Assembly: GCA_902780525.1 (NCBI GenBank)
Contig: CACZFL010000009.1
Location: 1-64,000, forward strand
Direction of reading: 5' to 3'
DNA length: 64,000 nucleotides
DNA from: an uncultured bacterium
GTDB taxonomy: Bacteria > Cyanobacteriota > Vampirovibrionia > Gastranaerophilales > Gastranaerophilaceae
Made by a program: the position numbers and the translations under genes. This document shows, piece after piece, positions 8,249 to 17,947 of this stretch (position 1 is its first letter; the number at the start of each line of letters is the position of its first letter). The notes beneath the pieces were generated by a model. The model saw only the letters and a program-made list of their open reading frames with translations, was not told the DNA's origin and made no database searches.

Positions 8249-9445
8249 CCAATTATCAGAAAAGTTCTTGTACCTGATAACCATGTATATCATAGTAATT
8301 AATACAGAGGTAGCAGCACCATAAATTCCAAATTTACTGAATAAAAATAATGTTGATATTGAACAAATAATTAATTCAATCTGCATAGGAATTTTTACTG
8401 CTTGATTCCCGCTTGCTGTTATGTGAATAGAATAATTTGCGGCTATACCATATAAAATATTTCCTAGCATTAACATCAGTAGTATTAAATAGGCATTTTC
8501 ATAATATTTTTGCCCATAGAAAAGCACTAATACTAATTTGCCGAATATTGCCATGAGTAATAACATTAATCCTGTTATAGACACAATAAATATAAGGTTT
8601 TTTTTCATTATCCTTTTTATTTCATCAACATTTGCTTTAATTAACAATGGTGTAACTTTTTGATTTTGAGCATTAATTAATAAACTCGGAATTGTTGCAA
8701 TAGTATACCCGGCAAAAAATAACGCAGCTTGCTCTTTTGGAAGCATTGTTGATACAAATAATGCAGGTAGCGGAGTATAAAGATTTACAGTAATAGAACT
8801 CCCTATATATCCCCATATTTTCTTGTCCAAAAGTTGAACATATTTCTTTATTTTTAAAATAACACCCAAATAATCAATTTTTATATAATATGAACACTGA
8901 ATAAAGTTTGTTAATCCAAGGATTATGTTAAGAATTAAAAACTTAACAAGTGAGAGTTTGAATATGAAAGAAATAATTGCAATTATAGAAATCCCAACCG
9001 CATAAAATACATTTATCCAACCTATAGTAGTAAATTTTTTAGTTGCTTGGAAATATGGGAGAATCAAGCTAAAAAATACTCCATCAAAGAATGTTCTTGC
9101 AACAACAAGCATAAATAGGAAATGGTTTTCCAAAGGACAACAATTCGATATAAGGCAATAAGAAACCCCTAACAATATTGCATGAATCAAAAATAAAGCT
9201 GTTTTTTGTCTGACTTTTGTTGGTTCAGCTTTTGTTGAGACAAGAATATAATCATTGTAATTAAGATTTGCTAGCACAAAACAATATGCTGCAATATTCT
9301 TGTAACTTGAAAAAAGTCCGAAATCATATATGGTTAGATACCTTGCTATTAAAAACAGAACAACAGTTCCCGCAATTTGCCTTGCGTATAAAGATATCGG
9401 ATAAATTGATTCTTTTGCAATATTTAATAGTTTATTATATATCAT
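8231..9445 (-). CDS. wzx: Polysaccharide flippase, Wzx/MOP family
   Basis: 404 residues, about 12 hydrophobic segments spread over the whole length and the opening RQIAGTVVLFLIARYLTIYDFGLFSSY typical of polysaccharide-biosynthesis flippases, in shortened form from residue 22. It would move the lipid-linked repeat unit across the inner membrane. It is the last gene of the leftward operon, 6 bp after ugd, with a weak ribosome site. Its stop (TAG, complement of 8231-8233) lies inside the phage gpG-like gene, so its last few residues may be altered by the junction. Confidence 0.85.
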   Translation of the reverse strand: MIYNKLLNIAKESIYPISLYARQIAGTVVLFLIARYLTIYDFGLFSSYKNIAAYCFVLANLNYNDYILVSTKAEPTKVRQKTALFLIHAILLGVSYCLISNCCPLENHFLFMLVVARTFFDGVFFSLILPYFQATKKFTTIGWINVFYAVGISIIAIISFIFKLSLVKFLILNIILGLTNFIQCSYYIKIDYLGVILKIKKYVQLLDKKIWGYIGSSITVNLYTPLPALFVSTMLPKEQAALFFAGYTIATIPSLLINAQNQKVTPLLIKANVDEIKRIMKKNLIFIVSITGLMLLLMAIFGKLVLVLFYGQKYYENAYLILLMLMLGNILYGIAANYSIHITASGNQAVKIPMQIELIICSISTLFLFSKFGIYGAATSVLITMIYMVIRYKNFSDNWLKQKG

Positions 9446-9451
9446 TTAGCT

Positions 9452-10753
9452 TTACACATGACCTATACAAATATATTCAAAGCCTTTTTCCTGCATTCTG
9501 TCAGAATTATATTGATTTCTTCCGTCAAAAATAACAGGATTTTTCATTAATGACTTAATGCGTTCAAAATCTGGACGTCTGAATTCATTCCATTCCGTTA
9601 AAAGAAGCATTGCATCAGCATTTTCTAAAGTATCATAAGATTTTGAACAGTATTGTATTTTATCTCCAAAAATGTATTTAGCTGATTCTACTGCTTTAGG
9701 ATCACATGCTTTGACTTTTGCTCCCATTTCTAACAAAGCATTAATAATTGTAATTGCGGGAGCTTCTCTCATATCATTTGTTTTTGGTTTGAATGCCAAT
9801 CCCCAAACTGCAAAAGTTTTTCCGCTTAAATTCTTACCAAACATGTCAGTAATTTTTTCTATAAACAGTTTTCTCTGTTTCTTATTAGCTTCATCGGCAC
9901 ATTTTATTATACTCATATCCATACCATATTCTCTACCTGTTTTGATAAGAGCCTTGACATCTTTAGGAAAGCAGCTTCCTCCATATCCAAGACCCGGGAA
10001 TAAGAATTTGTTACCTATTCTTGAATCAGTTGACATACCAACACGAACCATTTCAGCATTTGCTCCAACTTTTTCGCAAAGATTAGCAATTTCATTCATA
10101 AATGAAATTTTTGTAGCTAAGAAAGAATTTGCCGCATATTTGGTCATCTCTGCGGATTTTACATCCATTACAATAACTCTATTTCCGGTTCTAAAGAAAG
10201 GAGAATAAAGCTCTTGCATAATTTGTGTTGCTTTTTCTGAATTTGAACCGATTACTACTCTATCCGGAAGTAGAAAATCATCTACTGCATTCCCTTGTTT
10301 CAAAAATTCAGGATTTGAAACTACATCGAATGGGTAAACAGTATTATTTTTAATAATCTCTGTCACCTTTTCAGCAGTTCCGACAGGAACGGTTGATTTA
10401 TCAACAATAACTTTGTATCCGTTCATTGCTTTTGCGATAGATTCAGCTACTGCCATAACATATTGAAGGTCTGCAGAACCATCTTCTCCTTGAGGTGTTC
10501 CGACAGCAATAAAGCAAATTTGAGATTGCTTAACTGCATTATCAATATCAGTAGAAAACTCTAAACGATTTTCTATAACATTCGATTTAACAAGTTCTTC
10601 TAGTCCGGGTTCGTAGATTGGAATAACACCATTTTTTAGTTGCTCAATTTTTTCTTTATTATTATCAATACATATAACATCATTACCCATATCAGCAAAA
10701 CACGCACCGGCAACAAGTCCTACATATCCTGTTCCTATAACAGTTACTTTCAT
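9452..10753 (-). CDS. ugd: UDP-glucose 6-dehydrogenase
   Basis: 433 residues. It oxidises UDP-glucose to UDP-glucuronate with two NAD+. The N-terminal Rossmann motif is GTGYVGL (7-13), the catalytic cysteine is C261 in GYGGSCFPKD, and K205 and N209 in the AEMTKYAANSF helix match active-site residues of the family. The C-terminal UDP-binding domain follows (VWGLAFKPKTNDMREAP). Length is normal. The start overlaps the stop of the upstream gene (TAATG). With the epimerase at 12213 it can provide UDP-galacturonate. Confidence 0.95.
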   Translation of the reverse strand: MKVTVIGTGYVGLVAGACFADMGNDVICIDNNKEKIEQLKNGVIPIYEPGLEELVKSNVIENRLEFSTDIDNAVKQSQICFIAVGTPQGEDGSADLQYVMAVAESIAKAMNGYKVIVDKSTVPVGTAEKVTEIIKNNTVYPFDVVSNPEFLKQGNAVDDFLLPDRVVIGSNSEKATQIMQELYSPFFRTGNRVIVMDVKSAEMTKYAANSFLATKISFMNEIANLCEKVGANAEMVRVGMSTDSRIGNKFLFPGLGYGGSCFPKDVKALIKTGREYGMDMSIIKCADEANKKQRKLFIEKITDMFGKNLSGKTFAVWGLAFKPKTNDMREAPAITIINALLEMGAKVKACDPKAVESAKYIFGDKIQYCSKSYDTLENADAMLLLTEWNEFRRPDFERIKSLMKNPVIFDGRNQYNSDRMQEKGFEYICIGHV

Positions 10754-11676
10754 TATTTATTTTCTCCTTTCATTAAAGGTTCTAAATCTATCATATCACC
10801 AAGTTTATAATCCCATTCAACTGGTTCAAATGGCTCGAATCCACCGCCAGGATAAAAAGTCATTTCACCAAAATAAATTTTATCATTTACTGAATAAAAA
10901 TCTACTCTTACAAAAGGTAAACCTTCTGCAAGTTTTTCTGCAAGTTCTACCATTTTTTCATAGTTAGCCGGTTTTTCAATTCCATTTGGTGAATTATTAT
11001 AAAGTCTTTTGAATGGTAATCGATTGTATTCTCTATCATAAAAATCAAAGTATTTTTTATTAAACCTATCAGATACAATGAATAAATTTTTAACTTTACC
11101 TCCATATACTAAAAATTTATAATCATATAAATCTCCATCAAGCTGTTGCATATATTCTTCTGCTATAATTTTAGGCGGAATGTCCTTATAGCACCATTCG
11201 ATACCTCCGTAATAATGGTTATTCTCCGGTTTTAACCAATTCCTTAATTTTTCTTTTGCTTCATTTATATTTAATTTAGATTTATCTTTAACAATAATAT
11301 TCTGTCCGCTTCCCCAATTAACTTTAAGTACAAACCGGCTTGGTAAAGAATCAAAATCGATTTCATCAGGATTATCCCAAACTCCAAGCAGAGGTATAAG
11401 ATATTCTTCACCTATTTTTTCTTTTACGTATTCTCTTACTGCGTATTTGTCTGCACATTTTGTCAATAGAGGATTCCGATAATTAAATTTGAGCCACTGT
11501 ATTTTTTCATTAAAAGATTTTGGGTTTTCTAAATTTAATTTATAACCAATTAACCATTTAAACTGTTTCTTTAAAATATATTTTTGCTGCTTTTCAGTAA
11601 GCCCTTTAAATCTATTCCAATAGAGAAAATAGTATTTCATATTGAACAAAAATTTAAATATTTTTCTTAGTTTCAT
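10753..11676 (-). CDS. TupA-like ATP-grasp protein
   Basis: 307 residues resembling the TupA-like ATP-grasp family found in polysaccharide clusters. Visible landmarks are NPKSFNEKIQWLK (about 52-64), the CADKYAVREYV segment, a KVNWGSGQNI nucleotide-loop region, a EEYMQQLDGDLYDYKF stretch, and the C-terminal RVDFYSVNDKIYFGEMTFYP that carries metal and ATP ligands. Family members attach amino acids or related groups to uronic acids or act on glycans; the substrate here is unknown. It overlaps the acetyltransferase gene by 23 bp and ugd by 1 bp, which would fit modification of the uronate made by Ugd. Confidence 0.8.
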   Translation of the reverse strand: MKLRKIFKFLFNMKYYFLYWNRFKGLTEKQQKYILKKQFKWLIGYKLNLENPKSFNEKIQWLKFNYRNPLLTKCADKYAVREYVKEKIGEEYLIPLLGVWDNPDEIDFDSLPSRFVLKVNWGSGQNIIVKDKSKLNINEAKEKLRNWLKPENNHYYGGIEWCYKDIPPKIIAEEYMQQLDGDLYDYKFLVYGGKVKNLFIVSDRFNKKYFDFYDREYNRLPFKRLYNNSPNGIEKPANYEKMVELAEKLAEGLPFVRVDFYSVNDKIYFGEMTFYPGGGFEPFEPVEWDYKLGDMIDLEPLMKGENK

Positions 11677-12226
11677 TATTAGCCTTTCCGATTTTAGATA
11701 TATCTAATGCATAAAAAGTGTTGTCCATATTTTCTTTGTAAATTATTCTACTAGGTTGGCTTACAACAATTGAATTATCAGGAACATCTTTAACAACAAC
11801 CGCATTTGCTCCTATTCTGCAATTATTACCAACTTCTACATTTCCGATAATTTTAGCACCTGCTCCTATAAATACATTATCTCCAATAATAGGGCAACCT
11901 TTATTTTTAGAATCTGTTAAATTATTTGAGCCAATTGTTACTTGATGAAAGATTACGCAATTCTTTCCGATTTTTGCTCCGTTTGATATAAATATTCCGT
12001 AAAATTTGTGTGGAAAAGTAGGAATGTTTTCAAAATAACTATGTTCACCAATCCAACAATTAAAATCATGCATTACTTTGTTATAACACGAAGCCCATAT
12101 TCCACCCGAACCGTTTTTTACCACTTCTTTGATTGCGAATAAATTGTCCGCATTAAAATTACTTCCTTTTCCTATTAAATATTTAAATAGAACAAACCAC
12201 TTACTATTTTTTTTAAACATGTTCAT
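11654..12226 (-). CDS. Serine-acetyltransferase-like hexapeptide acyltransferase
   Basis: Start set at ATG 12226 behind GGAGAGAGA; a TTG at 12244 is less likely. About 190 residues. The C-terminal half is a left-handed beta helix made of hexapeptide turns (IGKNCVIFHQVTIG, IGDNVFIGAGAKIIG, IGANAVVVKDVP), with the H of FHQVTIG as probable catalytic histidine. It resembles CysE and the sugar O-acetyltransferases of capsule clusters. Because it lies within the polysaccharide operon, overlapping genes on both sides, O-acetylation of the glycan is more likely than cysteine synthesis. Confidence 0.8.
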   Translation of the reverse strand: MNMFKKNSKWFVLFKYLIGKGSNFNADNLFAIKEVVKNGSGGIWASCYNKVMHDFNCWIGEHSYFENIPTFPHKFYGIFISNGAKIGKNCVIFHQVTIGSNNLTDSKNKGCPIIGDNVFIGAGAKIIGNVEVGNNCRIGANAVVVKDVPDNSIVVSQPSRIIYKENMDNTFYALDISKIGKANNETKKNI

Positions 12227-13166
12227 TCTCTCTCCACTTGGCAAACTTTCTTATTCCTTCTTTGAAGCTTGTTTTTGGTTTGTATCCCAAAAGATTTTTA
12301 GCTTTTGTAATATCGCTCACGGTTTTATTAACATCACCTAGCTGCAGGGGTAAATAATTCTTTTTTGCAGTTTTTCCCAAAACTTCTTCAATAGTTGAAA
12401 TCATTTCGTTCAACGTTACAGGAGAACCGCCACCCAGATTAATTATTTCATAAGGAGTTTTATCGTAATCTATTGCTGCACAAATCCCATTAATAATATC
12501 TTCTATAAATGTATAATCCCTCATTGTTGTACCATCACCATAAACAGGAATCGGTTTATCTTGTTCAATTAATTCTATAAATTTTCTTATTGCTAAATCA
12601 GGTCTTTGTTTCGGACCATAAACAGTAAAGAATCGCAAACAAACAGTATTGATTCCGTATAACTTGGAATAAGTATAAAGAATCTGTTCGCAAGCGGACT
12701 TTGTAGCCGCATAAGGAGAAATCGGTTCTGTCACTTTTAAATCTTCAGAGAATTTATCAGCTTTGCAATTACCGTAAACAGAACTTGAAGACGCAAAAAC
12801 GATTTTCTTAACATCATGCGCTTTCATCTTTTCTAAAATGTTTACGGTACCTTCAATGTTGCTTCTTACGTATTCAAGAGGGTTTTCTAAAGATGGACGC
12901 ACTCCCGCACGAGCTGCAATATGAACGACTTTATCAATATTATTTTCACTAAAAACCTTTTCCGTTAGTTCTCTGTCACAAATATCCCCGCGATAAAGTT
13001 TGTATTTTGGATTATTTAAATTTACCCCAACATTTTGTTCTTTGAGTTTTACATCATAATAATCATTGAAATTATCAAGAACAGTAATTTTATTTCCTTC
13101 GTTCAATAATTTATCCGCAAGAGTCGACCCTATAAATCCTGCTCCGCCTGTTATTAATATATTCAT
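12213..13166 (-). CDS. NAD-dependent epimerase, probably UDP-glucuronate 4-epimerase
   Basis: 317 residues of the extended SDR family. GGAGFIGS at 7-14 binds NAD, SSSSVYG lies near residue 125, and YAATK carries the catalytic Tyr and Lys. The N-terminal DNFNDYYDVKLKEQN loop is typical of UDP-glucuronate 4-epimerases. With Ugd in the same operon it would convert UDP-glucuronate to UDP-galacturonate. It overlaps the DUF616 gene by 4 bp (ATGA) and the acyltransferase by 14 bp. Substrate is inferred; other UDP-hexose epimerases share the motifs. Confidence 0.85.
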   Translation of the reverse strand: MNILITGGAGFIGSTLADKLLNEGNKITVLDNFNDYYDVKLKEQNVGVNLNNPKYKLYRGDICDRELTEKVFSENNIDKVVHIAARAGVRPSLENPLEYVRSNIEGTVNILEKMKAHDVKKIVFASSSSVYGNCKADKFSEDLKVTEPISPYAATKSACEQILYTYSKLYGINTVCLRFFTVYGPKQRPDLAIRKFIELIEQDKPIPVYGDGTTMRDYTFIEDIINGICAAIDYDKTPYEIINLGGGSPVTLNEMISTIEEVLGKTAKKNYLPLQLGDVNKTVSDITKAKNLLGYKPKTSFKEGIRKFAKWRENEHV

Positions 13167-14062
13167 AATAAATTTCCTTTCTTATCTTTTTTATGGCTTA
13201 TAACGAAAAAGTTTTTACAATCTAATCTTGAGTTTTTAAATGTAATCTTTTTTATATCAAAACCATATTTCCATAAAAGATAACTTAATGATAACTGGTC
13301 TCTTTTTGAATAATTCTGAACCATATACCACCATTCTTCATCAATTTTCTTTATAATATCAATATTATGGCGTCGATAAAGAATATTGTTCTCAGGGAAA
13401 CCCCAATTATGTGGCATTCCAGAGTTTATTATTAAATTTCTTTCCTTTTTTATGAGGTTTTCATCATCTAATCCTAATTTTAAAATATCATAGTATTCTT
13501 TATATATGCAATTGTTTTTGTAGTGTTTTGGCAAGACAAAACATGAATTTTTTTTCTTGATTATATTAAATAAATAAGGAGTTAAAATATTTATATTTGA
13601 ATCTATATAAATACTTTCTTCATATTCCGGAAACAAAATATGAGGATGTAGTTTATGCCATCTGTTGTTTCTGGTATTGTCAAGTGTCGTGAATTGTAAT
13701 GGTCTGATTTCCCAGATACCTACATGTCCTTTTGTTATATGGTCATTATTATCAGTAAAACAAATATAATCCCAATCCTTGTTTATATATTTTAAAGCAT
13801 CTATTTCTTCTATATCATCATAATCATTAATGACACAAGTATACATAACACTTTTTGCTTTTCTGCTTTTTTGATATTCTATATATTTTTGGATATTGGT
13901 TTCATCTTCAGAGCTTTTATACCAGTTAAAGGTATGTCTTTTAAATTTAATCTTAATTCCAGCGAATTCTATTATACGAATTCGGTTATTATCCGTACTA
14001 TATACCTTAAATAAAAAATTCATTGTATTCCAAAACATTTTATGTAATATCATTTTCCACAT
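13163..14062 (-). CDS. DUF616-type glycosyltransferase
   Basis: 299 residues. From residue 72 on, the family pattern is readable: SVMYTCVINDYDD, then DWDYICFTDN, then NRWHKLHPHILFPEYEESIYIDSNI with the DxD-like metal site, and NSGMPHNWGFPENNILYRRH. DUF616 proteins are glycosyltransferases (plant TOD1/MUCI70 relatives) common in bacterial polysaccharide loci. The N-terminus overlaps the Wzy gene by 23 bp. Donor and acceptor are unknown. Confidence 0.75.
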   Translation of the reverse strand: MWKMILHKMFWNTMNFLFKVYSTDNNRIRIIEFAGIKIKFKRHTFNWYKSSEDETNIQKYIEYQKSRKAKSVMYTCVINDYDDIEEIDALKYINKDWDYICFTDNNDHITKGHVGIWEIRPLQFTTLDNTRNNRWHKLHPHILFPEYEESIYIDSNINILTPYLFNIIKKKNSCFVLPKHYKNNCIYKEYYDILKLGLDDENLIKKERNLIINSGMPHNWGFPENNILYRRHNIDIIKKIDEEWWYMVQNYSKRDQLSLSYLLWKYGFDIKKITFKNSRLDCKNFFVISHKKDKKGNLL

Positions 14063-15482
14063 ATTTTTTCTCCATTTTGTATTTTTTGACTTGATTTTTG
14101 TATAAAAATATGAAAGAATTTAGAATTCCAAAGATAAACCACATCATGGGATAAATATCTATTGACCAATAAAAGGATATTATAATATAGTTTATTGCAA
14201 TTAAAATAGCTGTTTCTAACAATACTCGTTCTTGTTTTATAAAATAAAATTTTATTTTATTTGCTGTAATTAGGGACTTTATAAAGTATAAATATAATAA
14301 AAATGTGCCTATAAATCCTGTTTGAAGAAGGTAACTCCAAAATATATTAGGAGAAGCAAAACACATACCAGTCCACATACTTCTTAAAATTTCATATGTT
14401 AGTGGAGTGTTCGTGTTTGAATATTGTTTGTACATAGTTTCTTTCGTATTTCCATAGCCTACGCCAACAAGAGGATGTTTCTTAACAGCTTGAAATGTAT
14501 TAACTGTACTAATAATTCTTGTTGCCAAAGAAGGCTCAACAACAACTAAAGATTCCAAATCTCCAAAGCTACGTATTGTATGTTCTACTCTAACAATTAC
14601 AGGGTTATTGCTTATTGAACTTTCAGGATTTATGCTTAAAAAACCGATAGGCAGGAGAAAAAATAAAAGAATTAATATAAAGACATATTTCTTAAGAAAT
14701 TTTATGACATTCTTATAGAAAAAAATTGGAATATAAACAAAACTAAGTATTATATATATAGGAGATTTTGTTAAAAATAAAGCAATCCAGCTAATTACAA
14801 TTAAATAAATTTTAAAAAATTTATCTACAGTTAAATCATTTAAAATCTTTAAATTTGAGCGATACAACACATAACAAAAAGGGATGAATAAAAATATAAA
14901 GGTTGCAAAAAAGCTTGGTTCAAAAAATATTGAGCTGGCTCTTTCTAAAAGTTCACTACTCAGATTTACAGAATACCCTAATACATGTGAATAATAGTTT
15001 CTTGAACAAATAATACTGTATAGTGGGGCCTTTGTTCTAAATAAAATTCTACATAAAAAATCGAGAATCCCATAATAAATAATGAGTTGGTATGCATAAA
15101 TAAAAAAATGTAATAATTTTTTATATGAAAAATATTTTGGGAAAATGTATATAGCAAACAGAATCGCAGGAATGACAGTTAATCCATATATTAGAATAAT
15201 TCTTGAAATAATCATTGTTGTTACACCAATATTAAATAATACTACAGATGTGAAAAACATAAACAATATAAAAAAGACCAAATATTTAAAAGGAGTGTAT
15301 TTATATATATCTAAAAGCTTAATTAGAAAATATTTTGGTTTTACAAAAAATAAAACAAGCAACACTGTTACAATAAAGAAAGGTGCAATCAGCAACTGCT
15401 GTGTTCCAATAAGAAGAATACAGTCTTGTAAAAATATAAATATTAAAGTTAATAATATTAATATTTGAAAAATTCTCAACAT
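14040..15482 (-). CDS. wzy: O-antigen/capsule polymerase (Wzy-like)
   Basis: 480 residues, very hydrophobic, about 10-12 membrane segments, with one large periplasmic loop (about residues 300-380) holding EPSLATRIISTVNTF and HPLVGVGYGNTK, the arrangement of O-antigen ligase/polymerase (Wzy_C) proteins. It would join repeat units on the periplasmic side using lipid-linked substrates. As usual for Wzy, similarity is by topology rather than strict motifs, so ligase function (WaaL) is an alternative. It lies 12 bp downstream of the WbsX-like gene. Confidence 0.75.
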   Translation of the reverse strand: MLRIFQILILLTLIFIFLQDCILLIGTQQLLIAPFFIVTVLLVLFFVKPKYFLIKLLDIYKYTPFKYLVFFILFMFFTSVVLFNIGVTTMIISRIILIYGLTVIPAILFAIYIFPKYFSYKKLLHFFIYAYQLIIYYGILDFLCRILFRTKAPLYSIICSRNYYSHVLGYSVNLSSELLERASSIFFEPSFFATFIFLFIPFCYVLYRSNLKILNDLTVDKFFKIYLIVISWIALFLTKSPIYIILSFVYIPIFFYKNVIKFLKKYVFILILLFFLLPIGFLSINPESSISNNPVIVRVEHTIRSFGDLESLVVVEPSLATRIISTVNTFQAVKKHPLVGVGYGNTKETMYKQYSNTNTPLTYEILRSMWTGMCFASPNIFWSYLLQTGFIGTFLLYLYFIKSLITANKIKFYFIKQERVLLETAILIAINYIIISFYWSIDIYPMMWFIFGILNSFIFLYKNQVKKYKMEKKYVENDIT

Positions 15483-15494
15483 AAAATCTTGCTT

Positions 15495-16775
15495 TTATTC
15501 TACTTCTTCTAAAACCTCTTTAACAATCTGTAAGTTTGCGTATCCGTACTCCTGATCCGGCTCTAGGTGTGCTCCTTCTGCCCACTCGTTCCAAGCCATT
15601 ATAAATACAAATTGTTCTTCCTTGGAAAGATTCTTTTTTGTCCAATTTATTGCATCTTTCAACCATTTTTTAAAATCTAATGGAGTCATATTAAAAACCC
15701 AACATTTAGAGGCATACGCTTTACGTGCAGTATTATCCCAACAAGGGAAAACACATCTGAAAGTTTTATATGGATTGTTATATAAGTGATAACCTTCTTT
15801 TAAACCACGTTTTATGTCTACAATTTTCCCCTTAAAATTTGGATTTATATACACATTTTTCATGTCTGCTTGATATTTGGTAATTGGTAAATTTTCATGT
15901 AAAAAATCTACAATGCCATCAATTCCAAGCCCTTCAACATCTATTTCTGGATAACCAGCATTTGTCGTTAGAAAGGTTATACCATCAAAACCTTCTTCCA
16001 TTACTCTTCTTCGTAAATTTTTTAAGAATGCTTTGAACTTTTTGTTCTCAAAAATATGTGATAAAAATATGAGCAATAATGGTTTATTATTTACTTTAAT
16101 ATATCGTTCATCTTTAAACATTTTGATGGCGTCATCAGCAAATTTATCAAAATCTTCATCAAGTAATTCTTGTTTTCTTATAACTTCCTGCTTGCCATTC
16201 CCCCAAATACTTGTCCAAGTTTCATTTGTCCACATTATACAAAAGGGTATTTTTAAATTTTTATTCTCTAAAAAATTTTTTATTGGTTTTTCTAATAATA
16301 TTTCACCAGAAAACCAATAATAATAAAAACAAAATCCATATATGCCATATTTTTTTGCCAATTCTATTTGGCGATACATAATATCATCATGTGTTAAATC
16401 ATAAAAGCCGACATCTATCGGAAGTTGCGGTTGGTGGTGCCCTGTAAATTGTGGAATTGCATGAGCAACTTTGTACCATTCCATAAAACCTTTTCCAAAG
16501 TATTTATTATTAACATCATTTTCATGAAATTGTGGCAAATAAAATGCTAGTAGCTTGGTTTGTTCTTCTTTTAAATTTATTGAATCTTCACATATTGGAA
16601 CAAAATTATCAGAAACTTTTTGCTGATTTCTTGACATTAACCAATTAAGGTACTCCAATTTAAGATTTTCTGAATTATGAAAAAGATGATGTTTTATTCC
16701 TGTAAAAGAAAAAGAAATTTCTCGTAGTAAATTTCTACAAAATTTATAAGTTTTAGATAAAAATATAGGTATCAT
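15495..16775 (-). CDS. WbsX-like glycosyltransferase (GH99-like fold)
   Basis: 426 residues. After an N-terminal region of about 75 residues the WbsX pattern begins: LLAFYLPQFHENDVNN, GKGFMEWYKV, GHHQPQLPIDVGFYDL, YGIYGFCFYYYWFSG and MWTNETWTSIWG, and near the C-terminus FIMAWNEWAEGAHLEPD. WbsX proteins occur in O-antigen and rhamnan clusters and share the GH99-like barrel; they are thought to be transferases, though an endo-acting role is possible. The gene lies 2 bp after the preceding glycosyltransferase. Confidence 0.85.
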   Translation of the reverse strand: MIPIFLSKTYKFCRNLLREISFSFTGIKHHLFHNSENLKLEYLNWLMSRNQQKVSDNFVPICEDSINLKEEQTKLLAFYLPQFHENDVNNKYFGKGFMEWYKVAHAIPQFTGHHQPQLPIDVGFYDLTHDDIMYRQIELAKKYGIYGFCFYYYWFSGEILLEKPIKNFLENKNLKIPFCIMWTNETWTSIWGNGKQEVIRKQELLDEDFDKFADDAIKMFKDERYIKVNNKPLLLIFLSHIFENKKFKAFLKNLRRRVMEEGFDGITFLTTNAGYPEIDVEGLGIDGIVDFLHENLPITKYQADMKNVYINPNFKGKIVDIKRGLKEGYHLYNNPYKTFRCVFPCWDNTARKAYASKCWVFNMTPLDFKKWLKDAINWTKKNLSKEEQFVFIMAWNEWAEGAHLEPDQEYGYANLQIVKEVLEEVE

Positions 16776-16777
16776 TT

Positions 16778-17947
16778 CTAACTCCTCAATATATCTTTAT
16801 AAATTGCGACTATATCGTTTGCTATATTATTCCAAGAATAGTGTGCTAATCTTTCTTTCTGTTTTGATAGCATATATTCTTTCTGAGTATTATCAGAAAG
16901 AACTTTATATATTACTTCTGCTGCATTATTTTCATCATCAGGGTTAAAATAGGCACAACCTTCTCCGCCAACTTCTGGAAGTGATGCAGCTTGTGAACAA
17001 GCAATTGGAATATTGTACATCATAGCCTCTATTATTGGTGTACCAAATCCCTCATATTTTGTAGCTGTAGCATAGATATCCGCATTTTTAAACAATGCTG
17101 CTAAGTCTTCATTAGAAGTATATCCAAGATATTTAATATCTTTTTTATAGGGACTGTTATTAATTTCTTCTAAAAAATCATTTTTTTCTAAACCATGCAT
17201 TTCAAGCCCCATTCCTCCACAAATGACCAATTGATGTGGAATTTTAAATTTTCTTTTTAACAAATTAAATGTTCTTATTAAAAATGGGTAATTTTTATGT
17301 GGTCTTATTATTGAAACACTTAAGATATATGGTCTAATTATTTGTTTACCTTCTAATACATGTTCATTACTTGTTGTTCTATCTTTTCTAGGATCAGGTG
17401 CCATGCCAGTTGTAACCAATAAACTATCATCAATATTTCTATAATATTTATGAATTTCTGAACGGGTAAAATCTGAAACAAGAATTATTTTTTTTGTGTG
17501 TGAAAGTGTGTATTTTACGTTACGTTTTAAGTAATTATAATATTTTGTCATTACTTTTGTGTGTGGTAAATTTTCATAAAAATAAAATCCTGATAAATCG
17601 TGCAACGTGGTAACAGATTTTGTCGGACAAAATCTAGGCATATATTGTATCATGTGATGTACTAAATTGATCCTTTGGCAGATTATTCCAAGCGCCATTA
17701 GTGTGTGTTCAGTTATTACCCTTATCGTTGAATTATTTGTATTTATAGGATAAACGATTATTTTTAGATTCTTATACTTTTTTAAAGAGTCAAAGACATC
17801 TGCTGTACTTTTGCCTGCAAAAATATAATATTGATTTTCAGTATCAATATCTAGAATAGATTTTATTACGCCATATATATAAGCTTCAATACCGCCTGAA
17901 TTTTTTTTCATTCCTAATGCATTGAATGCGATTCTATATTTCTTCAT
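16778..17947 (-). CDS. GT4-family glycosyltransferase
   Basis: 389 residues with the GT-B fold. The C-terminal donor-binding domain shows ILSVSIIRPHKNYPFLIRTF, then YLGYTSNEDLAALFKNADIYATATKYEGFGTPIIEAM, where E-x7-E of EGFGTPIIE is the GT4 signature. The opening RIAFNALGMKKNSGGIEAYI places the acceptor domain at the N-terminus. It overlaps the next upstream transferase by 14 bp. It should add one sugar of the repeat unit on the cytoplasmic face; the sugar is unknown. Confidence 0.9.
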   Translation of the reverse strand: MKKYRIAFNALGMKKNSGGIEAYIYGVIKSILDIDTENQYYIFAGKSTADVFDSLKKYKNLKIIVYPINTNNSTIRVITEHTLMALGIICQRINLVHHMIQYMPRFCPTKSVTTLHDLSGFYFYENLPHTKVMTKYYNYLKRNVKYTLSHTKKIILVSDFTRSEIHKYYRNIDDSLLVTTGMAPDPRKDRTTSNEHVLEGKQIIRPYILSVSIIRPHKNYPFLIRTFNLLKRKFKIPHQLVICGGMGLEMHGLEKNDFLEEINNSPYKKDIKYLGYTSNEDLAALFKNADIYATATKYEGFGTPIIEAMMYNIPIACSQAASLPEVGGEGCAYFNPDDENNAAEVIYKVLSDNTQKEYMLSKQKERLAHYSWNNIANDIVAIYKDILRS